64,000 nucleotides of DNA, from positions 2,160,707-2,224,706 of the forward strand of contig NZ_JACCCL010000001.1 in assembly GCF_013408665.1 (NCBI RefSeq), written 5' to 3'. Below are positions 1 to 7,807 of this stretch, one piece after another. Source of the DNA: Sporosarcina sp. JAI121. Its GTDB lineage: Bacteria; Bacillota; Bacilli; Bacillales_A; Planococcaceae. The notes under the pieces were generated by a model. It did no database searches. It was not told the DNA's origin and saw only the letters and a program-made list of their open reading frames with translations. Each line of letters begins with the position of its first letter. The first letter of the stretch is position 1. A program made the position numbers and the translations under genes.

Positions 1-42
1 ACGACAACCAAGCCATCCTACACGTTAAATACGGGCAACTAA
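1..42 (+). CDS. Possible 3' end of a gene entering from the left edge
   Basis: Frame 1 is open from base 1 and ends with TAA at 40-42, giving a 13-residue tail ending in NTGN. A strong bidirectional terminator follows within 10 bases, which fits the end of a plus-strand gene. Thirteen codons are too few to identify anything, and the opening could be chance. Confidence 0.25.
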   Translation, partial: TTTKPSYTLNTGN

Positions 43-50
43 ACGCATAT

Positions 51-90
51 AAAAAAGCTAACGGGGATACGACTCCCCCGTTAGCTTTTT
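51..90. terminator. Bidirectional intrinsic terminator
   Basis: A 15-bp perfect inverted repeat (52-66 and 76-90) has a GC-rich inner stem flanked by A and T runs. It can end transcription from both sides: the DUF1232 gene on the minus strand and whatever enters from the left on the plus strand. Confidence 0.85.
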
Positions 91-91
91 A

Positions 92-523
92 TTATAACAG
101 CCGTTCATCAATATCTTGATCATCGGCTTTCCCGCCCAGAAGCATTTTCGCTTTCATCTTGGCCTGATTTTTAATGTCTTCATCAATATGCTGAATGATT
201 TTATACACCGCAGCCGCTATGACGCTGGCGTCATCTGCAAGTCCTACGGCGGGTATGAAATCGGGTATGAGATCGATTGGGAATATCAGATAACTAAGTG
301 CACCGACAATGATTAATTTCGATGACTTTGGCACTGACGGACTTTTTGCTGCATAGAAAAGTAGCAAACTATAATACACCGTCGTCTTCCCTGCCTGTTT
401 CCCATATTTCATAACTTTGTCCCAGAATTTTTCATCGGAATAATGGATTTCCGTTTCTTGTATGCTGGTCTCCGGATCAAAATTCATTAGTTTGTCTTGA
501 TAATCCTTACGTTTTTTCATCAT
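92..523 (-). CDS. DUF1232 (YkvA-like) small membrane protein
   Basis: A 143-residue protein with the DUF1232 signature: a hydrophobic segment followed by FPIDLIPDFIP and an Asp-rich loop (GLADDASV) in the central region, then an amphipathic charged tail. YkvA-family proteins are widespread in Bacillales; their biochemical role is not known to me. An open frame extends 21 codons further upstream, but the ATG at 523 has AGGAGAGG seven bases before it, so I take 523 as the start (a second ATG follows immediately). It is a single gene with its own terminator at 51-90. Confidence 0.8.
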   Translation of the reverse strand: MMKKRKDYQDKLMNFDPETSIQETEIHYSDEKFWDKVMKYGKQAGKTTVYYSLLLFYAAKSPSVPKSSKLIIVGALSYLIFPIDLIPDFIPAVGLADDASVIAAAVYKIIQHIDEDIKNQAKMKAKMLLGGKADDQDIDERLL

Positions 524-718
524 ATCAAAACCTCTCCTATACGTGTTGAATGCTTTAATTCTACACGCTGCGACAATAAGTGTCATTCGACAAGAACGGA
601 ATGAGAAAACATAATTGTTTTAATGCTCAAATCCGCCGGGCTGTTAATTCAAAACAGGGAATATTTTTATAGGTTCCTACGCCATTCACCAAATAATATA
701 GTCGAAAAAAATGCTCCA

Positions 719-765
719 TTGGATCCGCTACGACGCTAGAGGGATGTTTCCATGGATAAGGGTAT
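719..765 (+). repeat. Degenerate partial copy of the ~95-bp palindromic repeat (family A)
   Basis: The sequence ATCCGCTACGACGCTAGAGG closely resembles the left end of the copy at 62545-62648 (ATCCGCTGCGACGCTCGGGG) and continues with GGATG and a degraded CCATGGATAAG. The right half of the element is missing. Confidence 0.5.
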
Positions 766-907
766 AATTTATTTATTGGGCATGCTAAATTCATGCCGCA
801 TCCGGTTCGTAGAAGGATTTGTTCATTTGCAGTATATAGTAATTGAAAAAGGGAGTAATTCTACTAACAATAGAATTACGCTCTCTTTATTAATCCAACT
901 CTATTAG
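752..907 (+). pseudogene. Decayed thioredoxin-type arsenate reductase (arsC) fragment
   Basis: A 51-codon frame starts at ATG 752. Residues 4-23 read like the N-terminus of ArsC/LMW-PTP-type arsenate reductases: family IIYFLCTGNSCRSQMAEGF against IIYLLGMLNSCRIRFVEGF here. The catalytic Cys of the P-loop has become Gly and the conserved SQMA is lost, so it cannot be an active reductase. The similarity stops after about 25 residues and the frame runs into a hairpin. It begins right beside a degenerate family A repeat. This could be a remnant of a deleted ars gene; chance similarity is the alternative. No other ars gene is in the window. Confidence 0.4.
846..888 (+). terminator. Possible terminator hairpin
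   Basis: A 9-bp inverted repeat, GTAATTCTA/TAGAATTAC (855-863, 871-879), is preceded by AAAAAGGGAG and followed by CTCTCTTTATT. It lies upstream of the DUF3298-like gene and may be the terminator of the decayed gene before it. The rest of 587-973 shows nothing else I can name. Confidence 0.35.
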
Positions 908-973
908 TACGACTTTCCATACCATCCTATACATATGATGGACTACTAAAATGAAAAGGAAAGGACGTCCGCT

Positions 974-1585
974 GTGGATTTACCTGTATCAATTGCAACG
1001 AAGCGATTACCCCACGCGTCGCCGAAAGTCGAAGTGTATTATCCTGTTGTTACCCATTTGAAAAACACCAATGTTCAAAGTAAAATCAATCATGCCATCG
1101 TATCATCGTTAAATAAAATACTGATTGAGCAAAACTTTTACGCCAAAGAACTTGTGGAATTATTAGCTTCTTATGAGTTGAAGAACAACCAACGGAATAT
1201 ACTCAGTTTGAATCTTATCGTCTATTCGTTTACAGGCGGTGCACATGGCATGACTATCATTAAATCTCTTACATTTGATACAACAACGGGCAAAGAGTAT
1301 ACGTTAAAAGAGTTATTCAAAACAGACAGTCATTATGAAGAGAAGCTGTCAGATATTATTCAACAGAGAATTAAAGATTGGAAAATCGATTTGCTTGAAC
1401 CTTTCAATGAAATTCGCAGTGATCAAGATTTCTATATTGCAGACACTTCTCTCGTCATCTATTTCCAACTTTATGAAATCACCCCCTATTATTGGGGGTT
1501 CCCTTATTTCCCCATTCCAATCTTAGATCTCGCGGATATTATCGAGCCCGACAGTCCGCTTGATCGCATGATGGCATTCACCTGA
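974..1585 (+). CDS. DUF3298/RsiV-type domain protein
   Basis: A 203-residue protein whose whole length resembles the DUF4163-DUF3298 pair found in RsiV anti-sigma factors and PdaC. Visible marks are PVVTHLKN near residue 25, the FTGGAHGM turn near residue 85 and the FDTTTGKEYTLKELF strand/helix just after it. Unlike RsiV there is no N-terminal helix-turn segment or transmembrane segment, and no signal peptide, so it is predicted cytoplasmic. The start is GTG 974, with AAAGGA about nine bases upstream; no ATG in frame is better placed. A terminator follows at 1607. The function is unknown. Confidence 0.7.
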   Translation: MDLPVSIATKRLPHASPKVEVYYPVVTHLKNTNVQSKINHAIVSSLNKILIEQNFYAKELVELLASYELKNNQRNILSLNLIVYSFTGGAHGMTIIKSLTFDTTTGKEYTLKELFKTDSHYEEKLSDIIQQRIKDWKIDLLEPFNEIRSDQDFYIADTSLVIYFQLYEITPYYWGFPYFPIPILDLADIIEPDSPLDRMMAFT

Positions 1586-1606
1586 ACATCCTTTAACTAG
1601 ATTACG

Positions 1607-1648
1607 CCCATTGCCGAAACCGGAAATCTATTTCGACAATGGGTTTTT
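1607..1648 (+). terminator. Intrinsic terminator after the DUF3298-like gene
   Basis: CCCATTGCCGAAA (1607-1619) pairs with TTTCGACAATGGG (1631-1643) with one mismatch, and TTTTT follows. Confidence 0.8.
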
Positions 1649-1705
1649 CCGCTTTTCATTATTCAAAAAGACTCTTCTGATAACAACTGCCGTTCGTCCC
1701 TCCAC

Positions 1706-2380
1706 TTAACAAACCTCGACAATTAGCGATTCTTCGTTGTTTTTCGGTGAATTTACGGCTGACGAAACGATATATGCTTCCATTTGATTTTCATCGAACG
1801 GTTGCAAAAGATTCGCCAGTGAATCCACATCTTCATTTTCAGGATTGAGCCAAGTCGCCTCATCTTGCTGTCTTAGGATGACGGGCATCCGGGCATGAAT
1901 TGGTTCCATTAAACTATTCGGCTTTGTTGTGATGGCTGTACACGTATAGATAACAGTACCTTCCCGCGATTTCCATGACTCCCATAAACCGGCGATAGCA
2001 AATAGTTCGTCTGATTTCAACTTGATGCGTATCGGGGCCTTTCCGTCTTCCGTTTTTTTCCACTCGTAAAAAGAGTCTGCTGGAATTAAGCATCGTCTTT
2101 TTTTAAATGCCTTCCGGAAACTAGGCTTTTCCGCAATCGTTTCCGCTCTTGCATTGATCATCTTATAGCCGATCTTTTCATCTTTTGCCCACGGCGGGAT
2201 GAGCCCCCACCGCAAATGTCCAAGCCTATTTTTCGTTCCATCATTGATAACTGCAACGACTTGTTGCGAAGGCGCGATATTGTAGCTCGGTATATAATCA
2301 CTTTCTTCAAATGCCGCCCCAATATCAAAGCGTTCAATTATTTCATAATATGGAGCGAATAACGTAAATCGACCACACAT
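1706..2380 (-). CDS. SOS response-associated peptidase (SRAP/YedK/HMCES family)
   Basis: A 224-residue SRAP protein. The family shields abasic sites in single-stranded DNA by a thiazolidine crosslink made with Cys2, after removal of the initiator Met. The start must therefore be the MCGRF at 2380, not the longer open frame upstream; GGAAGGGGAA precedes it. All expected catalytic positions are present: Cys2, Asn76 (MINARAET), Glu106 (FYEW) and His162 (PIHARMPV). Length is normal. It is divergent from the phosphatase gene at 2492. No LexA box was obvious to me, so SOS control is not shown. Confidence 0.93.
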   Translation of the reverse strand: MCGRFTLFAPYYEIIERFDIGAAFEESDYIPSYNIAPSQQVVAVINDGTKNRLGHLRWGLIPPWAKDEKIGYKMINARAETIAEKPSFRKAFKKRRCLIPADSFYEWKKTEDGKAPIRIKLKSDELFAIAGLWESWKSREGTVIYTCTAITTKPNSLMEPIHARMPVILRQQDEATWLNPENEDVDSLANLLQPFDENQMEAYIVSSAVNSPKNNEESLIVEVC

Positions 2381-2491
2381 AGAAATTCCCCTTCCATTGG
2401 TTACTATCTGATATCCATACTGTACCATTTCTACTGAATCATTCAAAAATGATATACTGTTTACGACTACATAAAGAGGTGTTCATTACTG

Positions 2492-2914
2492 ATGGAAAAA
2501 AATTATGGGGAATTGATTCCAAACCGAATTTTCATTGGAGGTGTGGATGCGATTGACAACCTGCTTGCGAAAGAAAAAATTGATATCATTTACGATTTAC
2601 GTGCGGAGGTGAATAGTGCGCTTCCAAGCGAAAAGAGTATTCATCAGCCGATTGTTGACGATGCCGAGCAACAAGATGATTCTATTCTAGCCGCCGTAAA
2701 AAAAGTCATCGACGCGTACAACCAAGGGAAGAATATTTACTTCCATTGCAACACCGGTCGTGGCAGAGCAGGCACAATCGCAACTGCAACGCTTTTGGAA
2801 TTGAGTCTGGCTAATTCCATTGAGGAAGCGGAAGAGATGGCAAAAGAAGCCCGTTCAAATATCAATATAAAGCCCCAATTCAAAGATGCACTGAAACGGA
2901 TTTACGGAGAATAA
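2492..2914 (+). CDS. Dual-specificity-type protein phosphatase
   Basis: A 140-residue cysteine-based phosphatase. The P-loop HCNTGRGRAGT carries the nucleophile Cys86 and phosphate-binding Arg92, and Asp56/57 in PIVDDAE is the likely general acid. The small size and the WPD-less loop fit the dual-specificity or atypical (VHZ/Kap-like) group rather than classic PTPs; the substrate is not known. An AGAGGTG site lies about ten bases before ATG 2492. It is divergent from the SRAP gene and shares a terminator at 2925 with the convergent BCCT gene. Confidence 0.85.
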   Translation: MEKNYGELIPNRIFIGGVDAIDNLLAKEKIDIIYDLRAEVNSALPSEKSIHQPIVDDAEQQDDSILAAVKKVIDAYNQGKNIYFHCNTGRGRAGTIATATLLELSLANSIEEAEEMAKEARSNINIKPQFKDALKRIYGE

Positions 2915-2924
2915 GTTAATCATC

Positions 2925-2963
2925 AAAAATGCCAACCCCGAAATAATCTGAGCTGGCATTTTT
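2925..2963. terminator. Bidirectional terminator between phosphatase and BCCT genes
   Basis: AAAAATGCC (2925-2933) pairs with GGCATTTTT (2955-2963) around a 21-base loop. It is positioned to serve both convergent genes. Confidence 0.6.
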
Positions 2964-2975
2964 GTTGTTTGTCAA

Positions 2976-4577
2976 TTATTTTTTCTGTTGATTCCTTCTT
3001 TTAGATGAAGGCATAATCGGTTTATCTATTCCTGCTTTTTTCTTAACCTCACGTTCAATCCGTTCAAAACTACGTATGTCTGCCGGTCTGACCGTAATCG
3101 GTTCCTTTTTCAACAATTTACCCATTCCGAATACAAGTAAGAGAAGGAGGACTGTGAACGGCAATGCAGCCACCAGAGAAGCGGATTGCAATGCATCCAA
3201 ACCACCAGCATATAACAGCACCGCCGCTATCGCCGACATCAGGAATCCCCATACCATCTTCACAATCAACGGGGGCAATAGACTGCCATTCGTTGTCATA
3301 CTCGCAAGGATATACGTTGCTGAATCAGCAGATGTGACCAGGAAAGTGAAGATCAATAAGATTGCTAAACCGGACATGAGTCCAGTGAAAGGCATATGTT
3401 TAAACGTCTCAAAGATTGCAGAAGTGACGTCCGCGTCAACAGCTTCCGCTATCTTTGTACCGTTGTTCAAGTCACTGTAAACTGCTGTCCCACCCAATGT
3501 AGCAATCCACATACATGCAAACACCGGCGGAATGACCATTACTCCGACGATGAACTCCCGAATCGTTCTGCCTTTGGACACACGTGCAACGAATGCCCCG
3601 ACAAATGGGGACCATGCGATTGTCCATGCCCAATAGAAAATCGTCCAATCTCGGACCCATGTCCCGCCATGATAAGGCTGTAAACGAAGACTGTATTGGA
3701 TGAAATTTGTTATGTAATCACCGATTGCAAGTGTAAAGCTTTCCAGGATAAAAACCTTTGGCCCCACAATGAAAAAGAACACTAGCATCGCTATCGCCAT
3801 ACCTAAGTTAAAGTTCCCTAAATACCGGATTCCCCTGTTCAGCCCTGATGCTGCCGATAGCATATAACAGATGAAAACTACGATGATAATAATCAACTGT
3901 ACGCTGAATGTACTTTTAATGTCAAAAACAGACTCCAATCCGCCGCCCATCTGCAAAATACCGAGGCCGAGCGAAGTGGCAATCCCCATTACCGTGGCAA
4001 TGACCGCAAAAGAATCAATCCCGATTTTCATCTTTTTATTCGATCCGAGCAACGGTTCCAAAGCTGTGGAAATAAGCCCATCCTTTTTCTTTCGGAATTG
4101 TAAAAATCCGATAACTAAGCCAACGATTCCAAAGATAGCCCATTGAGAAATTCCCCAGTGGAAAAATGAATAACCCATTGCAGCCCGTGCCGCTTGCTCA
4201 GAATGTGACTCTATGCCTCCGATTGGCGATGTGAAATAGTGACTCATTGGTTCTGCCACACCCCAAAAAACGAGACCTACTCCGAAACCAGCCGAGAACA
4301 ACATACCAATCCATGTGAAAAATGGATAATCCGGCCGTTCTTCATCTCCGCCAATCCTGATTGCCCCGTATTTACTTATTGCAAGACAAGCTAAAAATAC
4401 CACAATAATGAATACAACAAGCAAGTAGAACCAACCAAAATTCACTGTTGTAAAGTCATATAACATATCCGCTACATTCCCGAACTTAGCCGGTAATGCC
4501 GCTCCCGCTACAACAAGAAAAAAGATAACTGTTGCTGAAATTAAGAATACCGGGTTTTTCCAAAACTTCCTATCCAA
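2976..4577 (-). CDS. BCCT-family betaine/choline/carnitine-type transporter
   Basis: A 533-residue, 12-TM secondary transporter of the betaine-choline-carnitine family. It has the TM3 glycine stretch FSAGFGVGLVFWGVAEP and the TM8 aromatic segment YWAWTIAWSPF followed by ARVSKGRTIREF. The charged C-terminal tail (about 50 residues) is where osmosensing BCCT carriers are regulated. Compared with BetP/OpuD, the TM3 motif is GFGVG instead of GMGIG and the second Trp of the TM8 pair is Thr, so the substrate may not be glycine betaine. The start is TTG 4577 with AGGGG ten bases upstream. Monocistronic. Confidence 0.9.
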   Translation of the reverse strand: MDRKFWKNPVFLISATVIFFLVVAGAALPAKFGNVADMLYDFTTVNFGWFYLLVVFIIVVFLACLAISKYGAIRIGGDEERPDYPFFTWIGMLFSAGFGVGLVFWGVAEPMSHYFTSPIGGIESHSEQAARAAMGYSFFHWGISQWAIFGIVGLVIGFLQFRKKKDGLISTALEPLLGSNKKMKIGIDSFAVIATVMGIATSLGLGILQMGGGLESVFDIKSTFSVQLIIIIVVFICYMLSAASGLNRGIRYLGNFNLGMAIAMLVFFFIVGPKVFILESFTLAIGDYITNFIQYSLRLQPYHGGTWVRDWTIFYWAWTIAWSPFVGAFVARVSKGRTIREFIVGVMVIPPVFACMWIATLGGTAVYSDLNNGTKIAEAVDADVTSAIFETFKHMPFTGLMSGLAILLIFTFLVTSADSATYILASMTTNGSLLPPLIVKMVWGFLMSAIAAVLLYAGGLDALQSASLVAALPFTVLLLLLVFGMGKLLKKEPITVRPADIRSFERIEREVKKKAGIDKPIMPSSKRRNQQKK

Positions 4578-4719
4578 AGAAAACCGACCCCTATTAAATT
4601 ATTTAATAACTATATACCCTAAACTACTTCCATTTAAATCGCAAATGAATATATTAAATAAAATTTATTAAAATCAGGACTTATTTACCCAAAACTCTGT
4701 GCTTTTCTCCTGAATACAT

Positions 4720-4754
4720 AAAAAACATGAACCCGACTTTATGGATTCATGTTC
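4720..4754 (-). terminator. Terminator of the marR-MFS operon
   Basis: AACATGAACC (4724-4733) pairs with GGATTCATGTT (4743-4753). On the minus strand the stem is followed by a T run ending at 4720. Confidence 0.8.
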
Positions 4755-4765
4755 AATCGAATAAT

Positions 4766-5968
4766 CTATTTTAGTTCATCAATTTGCCGTTTCACTACAA
4801 ATTTTTTGTGTTTCTTTTTCCATTCAATGACCGTATAGAGAATGAAAACGGCAACTACAAGAGCACCTGATACGAGGTAAACAGATTGGTAGCCATAATG
4901 GATTGCAATCAGCCCAAGCATGTAGGACCCGATCGCAAGTCCCAAATCAAAAAAGGTGAAAAATGTCGCAGTCGCATATCCGCTTCTTTCATGTTTTGTC
5001 GATTGCACGGCAAGTGCCTGAAAACTCGGCACAAGTGCACCGTAACCAAAACCGACAAGTCCGCCTGCAACCAAAAAGGACAATGCCGAATCCATGTTGG
5101 CTAATAGAATTAGACCGATGGCAAAAAATATAAACCCGGGAATTACTACATATTGTGGGCCTTTCTCATCGAAAAGCCTGCCTGTAAATGGACGCGTTAC
5201 TAACATGACCGCTGCAAACACAAGAAAGAAAGTACTTGCCAATGCCAAAAAACCTTTTTCTTGAGCATAAATGGACAGGTACGATAAAACACTCGCGTAC
5301 GACAACGCGATCAAACTTGCTAAGATTGCGACCGGCATAGCCCCTTTTTCAAACAGGTCTCCTATTGATAATTTACTTTTCTCGTTATTTTTTTCTAGAA
5401 CAATCCCGGCCGGCGCCGATAGTGACGACAGTACACCTATTACCATTAAAATACTCATCACGATAAACAACACATCGAATGAATAGGATTGTATGATATA
5501 CAGCGCGATCAACGGTCCTAGAACAACAGCTAAATTTGTCGACATCGCAAAATAACCTAGACCTGCTCCTCTTCTCGCGGTCGGTACAATATCCGCCGTA
5601 ATTGAAACACCTGCCGTCGTAATAATACTAAACCATATGCCTTGTACAAAACGCAATACTAAAAGTCCTGTAAACGGCTGGATAAAATAATAGAGAACCG
5701 TACATATCAAATAGAGTATAAGACTAATCCATAACATTTTCCGTTTCCCTGCTATATCCAGTAATTTACCTGTAAACGGTCTAACAATGATAGCAGAAAT
5801 TAAGAAAACCGACATCAGCAAGCCGGCTTCTTCATCTGTCCGATTCAACACGCCAATTGCATAAAGCGGCAATGTGGATACCAGACCATAAAACACGATA
5901 AAAACAGCTATATTCGTAAAAAAGAGACTTATGAACGGTTTTGTGAAAATGGGTTCTTTCTTCACCAA
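4766..5968 (-). CDS. MFS transporter in operon with a MarR regulator
   Basis: A 400-residue major facilitator with 12 predicted TM helices. Motif A-type loops are visible as RPFTGKLLDIAGKRK after TM2 and, in the second half, RPFTGRLFDEKGP. It resembles the YfkF/YwoG-like drug-efflux group of Bacillus, but the substrate cannot be read from the sequence. It starts 16 bases after the MarR gene at 5985-6380 and is surely cotranscribed with it, so expression is probably derepressed by a ligand of that regulator. A terminator follows at 4720. Confidence 0.87.
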   Translation of the reverse strand: MVKKEPIFTKPFISLFFTNIAVFIVFYGLVSTLPLYAIGVLNRTDEEAGLLMSVFLISAIIVRPFTGKLLDIAGKRKMLWISLILYLICTVLYYFIQPFTGLLVLRFVQGIWFSIITTAGVSITADIVPTARRGAGLGYFAMSTNLAVVLGPLIALYIIQSYSFDVLFIVMSILMVIGVLSSLSAPAGIVLEKNNEKSKLSIGDLFEKGAMPVAILASLIALSYASVLSYLSIYAQEKGFLALASTFFLVFAAVMLVTRPFTGRLFDEKGPQYVVIPGFIFFAIGLILLANMDSALSFLVAGGLVGFGYGALVPSFQALAVQSTKHERSGYATATFFTFFDLGLAIGSYMLGLIAIHYGYQSVYLVSGALVVAVFILYTVIEWKKKHKKFVVKRQIDELK

Positions 5969-5984
5969 ATTACATACTTCCTTC

Positions 5985-6380
5985 CTAGTTCAACTTTTTC
6001 AGCAGCGTCATAAGTAACGATTGTTCTTCACTTGACATCCCTTTTAAAGTTTCATTTTCAAACTCAATGATTGAGGCTTCTATTTCCGGAAATTTGTCTT
6101 TCGCCTCTACCGAAAGACGGACGACTTTTTCTCTGCGATCCTTTCCTTCATGCGTAATGAGCCACCCCAGTTCCTCCAACCGGCTGACAGTCCGTGTTAT
6201 CGTCGGAGCTTCCACATTTAAATACCTCCATATCTCCGTCAATGTCATTTCAGTATGTTGATGAATACAAAACAATACAGTCCATTGGGAGGCAAATAAA
6301 TCATGTTTTTTCAGTGTTTGATTCACCTCTTTATTTAAAAAACGGGTCCTTTGGAAAAGTTCATGAAATAACGGATTCAA
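5985..6380 (-). CDS. MarR-family transcriptional regulator
   Basis: A 131-residue winged-helix regulator. The recognition helix region reads IWRYLNVEAPTITRTVSRLE (about residues 51-70) and is followed by the wing with HEGKDRREKVVRLS. The start is TTG 6380, with AAAGGGGG about eight bases upstream. It is the first gene of an operon with the MFS gene at 4766. A 12-bp perfect palindrome lies between its -10 box and its ribosome binding site, so autorepression is likely. The inducer is not known. Confidence 0.9.
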   Translation of the reverse strand: MNPLFHELFQRTRFLNKEVNQTLKKHDLFASQWTVLFCIHQHTEMTLTEIWRYLNVEAPTITRTVSRLEELGWLITHEGKDRREKVVRLSVEAKDKFPEIEASIIEFENETLKGMSSEEQSLLMTLLKKLN

Positions 6381-6398
6381 GTCTTCAACCCCCTTTAA

Positions 6399-6410
6399 TT
6401 ACCTAGGTAA
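6399..6410 (-). promoter_or_regulatory. Candidate MarR operator
   Basis: TTACCTAGGTAA is a perfect 12-bp palindrome immediately downstream of the -10 box (6418-6423) and upstream of the ribosome binding site of the MarR gene. This is the expected place for an autoregulatory operator overlapping the transcription start. Confidence 0.65.
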
Positions 6411-6417
6411 CTATTTA

Positions 6418-6446
6418 ATCATACTTCGTTATCCGAAACTTGTAAA
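6418..6446 (-). promoter_or_regulatory. Sigma-A promoter of the marR-MFS operon
   Basis: Read on the minus strand, TTTACA (6441-6446) and TATGAT (6418-6423) are separated by exactly 17 bases. The -10 box abuts the candidate operator. Confidence 0.7.
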
Positions 6447-6460
6447 GAAATGCGTTTTCA

Positions 6461-6497
6461 AGAAAAACAGGCAACCCGCGTTTATCGGATTGCCTGT
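6461..6497 (-). terminator. Terminator of the NorA-like MFS gene
   Basis: ACAGGCAA (6467-6474) pairs with TTGCCTGT (6490-6497). On the minus strand the stem is followed by TTTTTC. Confidence 0.75.
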
Positions 6498-6513
6498 CAA
6501 ATCAACTTAATAT

Positions 6514-7677
6514 TTATTGTGAACCTTTCCACTTCATCGAGATAAACATCGTAATCAGAAGAACTATCAGACCAAGAATGAATGGGTATATAATATGAAC
6601 GTCAAATAATAATCCCGCAAGAAGCGGTCCTAGTACGTTCCCGATACTCATATAGGCATTGTTCATACCCATCGCAAATCCTTGCTCATTCCCCGCCAAC
6701 TTGGAAATCAGTGTTGTCAATACAGGTCTCAGTATTGACGTCGAAAGGAAAATAATCATCGTAACACCGAAAAACATAATATAGCTAGGTACAAAAATGG
6801 ACAGTAAAAACCCGAATGCAGCAAGACCAAGGAATATATTCAACACCACGGCTTCGCCGAATCGACGTACAATCCAATCGACAGCAAACAGCTGAATAAC
6901 GACAGCCACGATTCCCGTCGATGTCACTAAAATCGCAATGTCTTTCGGGGAAGCTCCGAATACATTATCAACATAAAGACCGAGAACCGATTCATACGCC
7001 ATTAATCCAAAGCTCATGACTAGTGTGATGATTAACGGGATAAAATAGGGCTTGCTGAATGACTGCGCAATTTCCTTTACCATCGGCTCAGGCTTTTCAG
7101 CTGAAACATCGATTTTCGTATCCATGCTTTCCTCCAACAGGAATGCAGAAAAAATAACTGCCGCAAGTCCGACCAAAGCGGATACAAGAAGTGGCATTTT
7201 TAATCCGAAGTCTGCTAAAAACCCACCGATTCCTGGTCCGACAACAATTCCAAGCGACATTGCGGCGGAAATGAAACTGTTCCCTTTTGCACGCTGGTCC
7301 ATCGTCGTAATGTCTGCCACATAAGCAAAAATTGCAGGTATTAATAGTGCCGCCCCCACGCCCCCAATTGCACGGGAGAGATATAGAACGCCTATTGAAT
7401 CCGAGAAATAGAAAACGAACATCGACAGAGCCAAACCACCAAGCCCATAAATGATCATTAGTCTGCGTCCAAAGCGATCTGTCCATCTGCCTCCTATCGG
7501 TGACATGAGGAGCTGTGCGCCTGCAAAAATGGCGATAATCAAGCCCGCCGCCGTTCCGCCTTGTCCAATTGACACAAGATAAGCGGGTAAAATCGGAATA
7601 ATAATACCGAAACTTCCCACTGCAATAAACATATTAATCATTAAAATCAGCAGTTTCTTTCGTTGATCTTTAGTCAC
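6514..7677 (-). CDS. MFS drug-efflux-type transporter (NorA/Bmr/TetA-like)
   Basis: A 387-residue, 12-TM DHA1-type exporter. Visible marks: FGIIIPILPAY in TM1, motif A SPIGGRWTDRFGRR after TM2 and motif C-like GIVVGPGIGGFLAD in TM5, the antiporter signature of proton-driven drug efflux. The open frame extends to 7716, but that ATG lacks a ribosome binding site. GTG 7677 has AAGTAGG nine bases upstream and leaves a short cytoplasmic N-terminus (VTKDQRKKLL), so I prefer it. Substrate unknown. It lies among three other MFS genes within 5 kb. Confidence 0.85.
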   Translation of the reverse strand: MTKDQRKKLLILMINMFIAVGSFGIIIPILPAYLVSIGQGGTAAGLIIAIFAGAQLLMSPIGGRWTDRFGRRLMIIYGLGGLALSMFVFYFSDSIGVLYLSRAIGGVGAALLIPAIFAYVADITTMDQRAKGNSFISAAMSLGIVVGPGIGGFLADFGLKMPLLVSALVGLAAVIFSAFLLEESMDTKIDVSAEKPEPMVKEIAQSFSKPYFIPLIITLVMSFGLMAYESVLGLYVDNVFGASPKDIAILVTSTGIVAVVIQLFAVDWIVRRFGEAVVLNIFLGLAAFGFLLSIFVPSYIMFFGVTMIIFLSTSILRPVLTTLISKLAGNEQGFAMGMNNAYMSIGNVLGPLLAGLLFDVHIIYPFILGLIVLLITMFISMKWKGSQ

Positions 7678-7807
7678 TCTATACAACCTACTTTCAATAG
7701 TAAACCGACTCCCCATTATAATCCGGATTGAAAGTAATTACCAACTATTTTTGAATGCTTGACACAAATTATTTCATAACCGTATATGTATCAACTGCAC
7801 CACTCCC

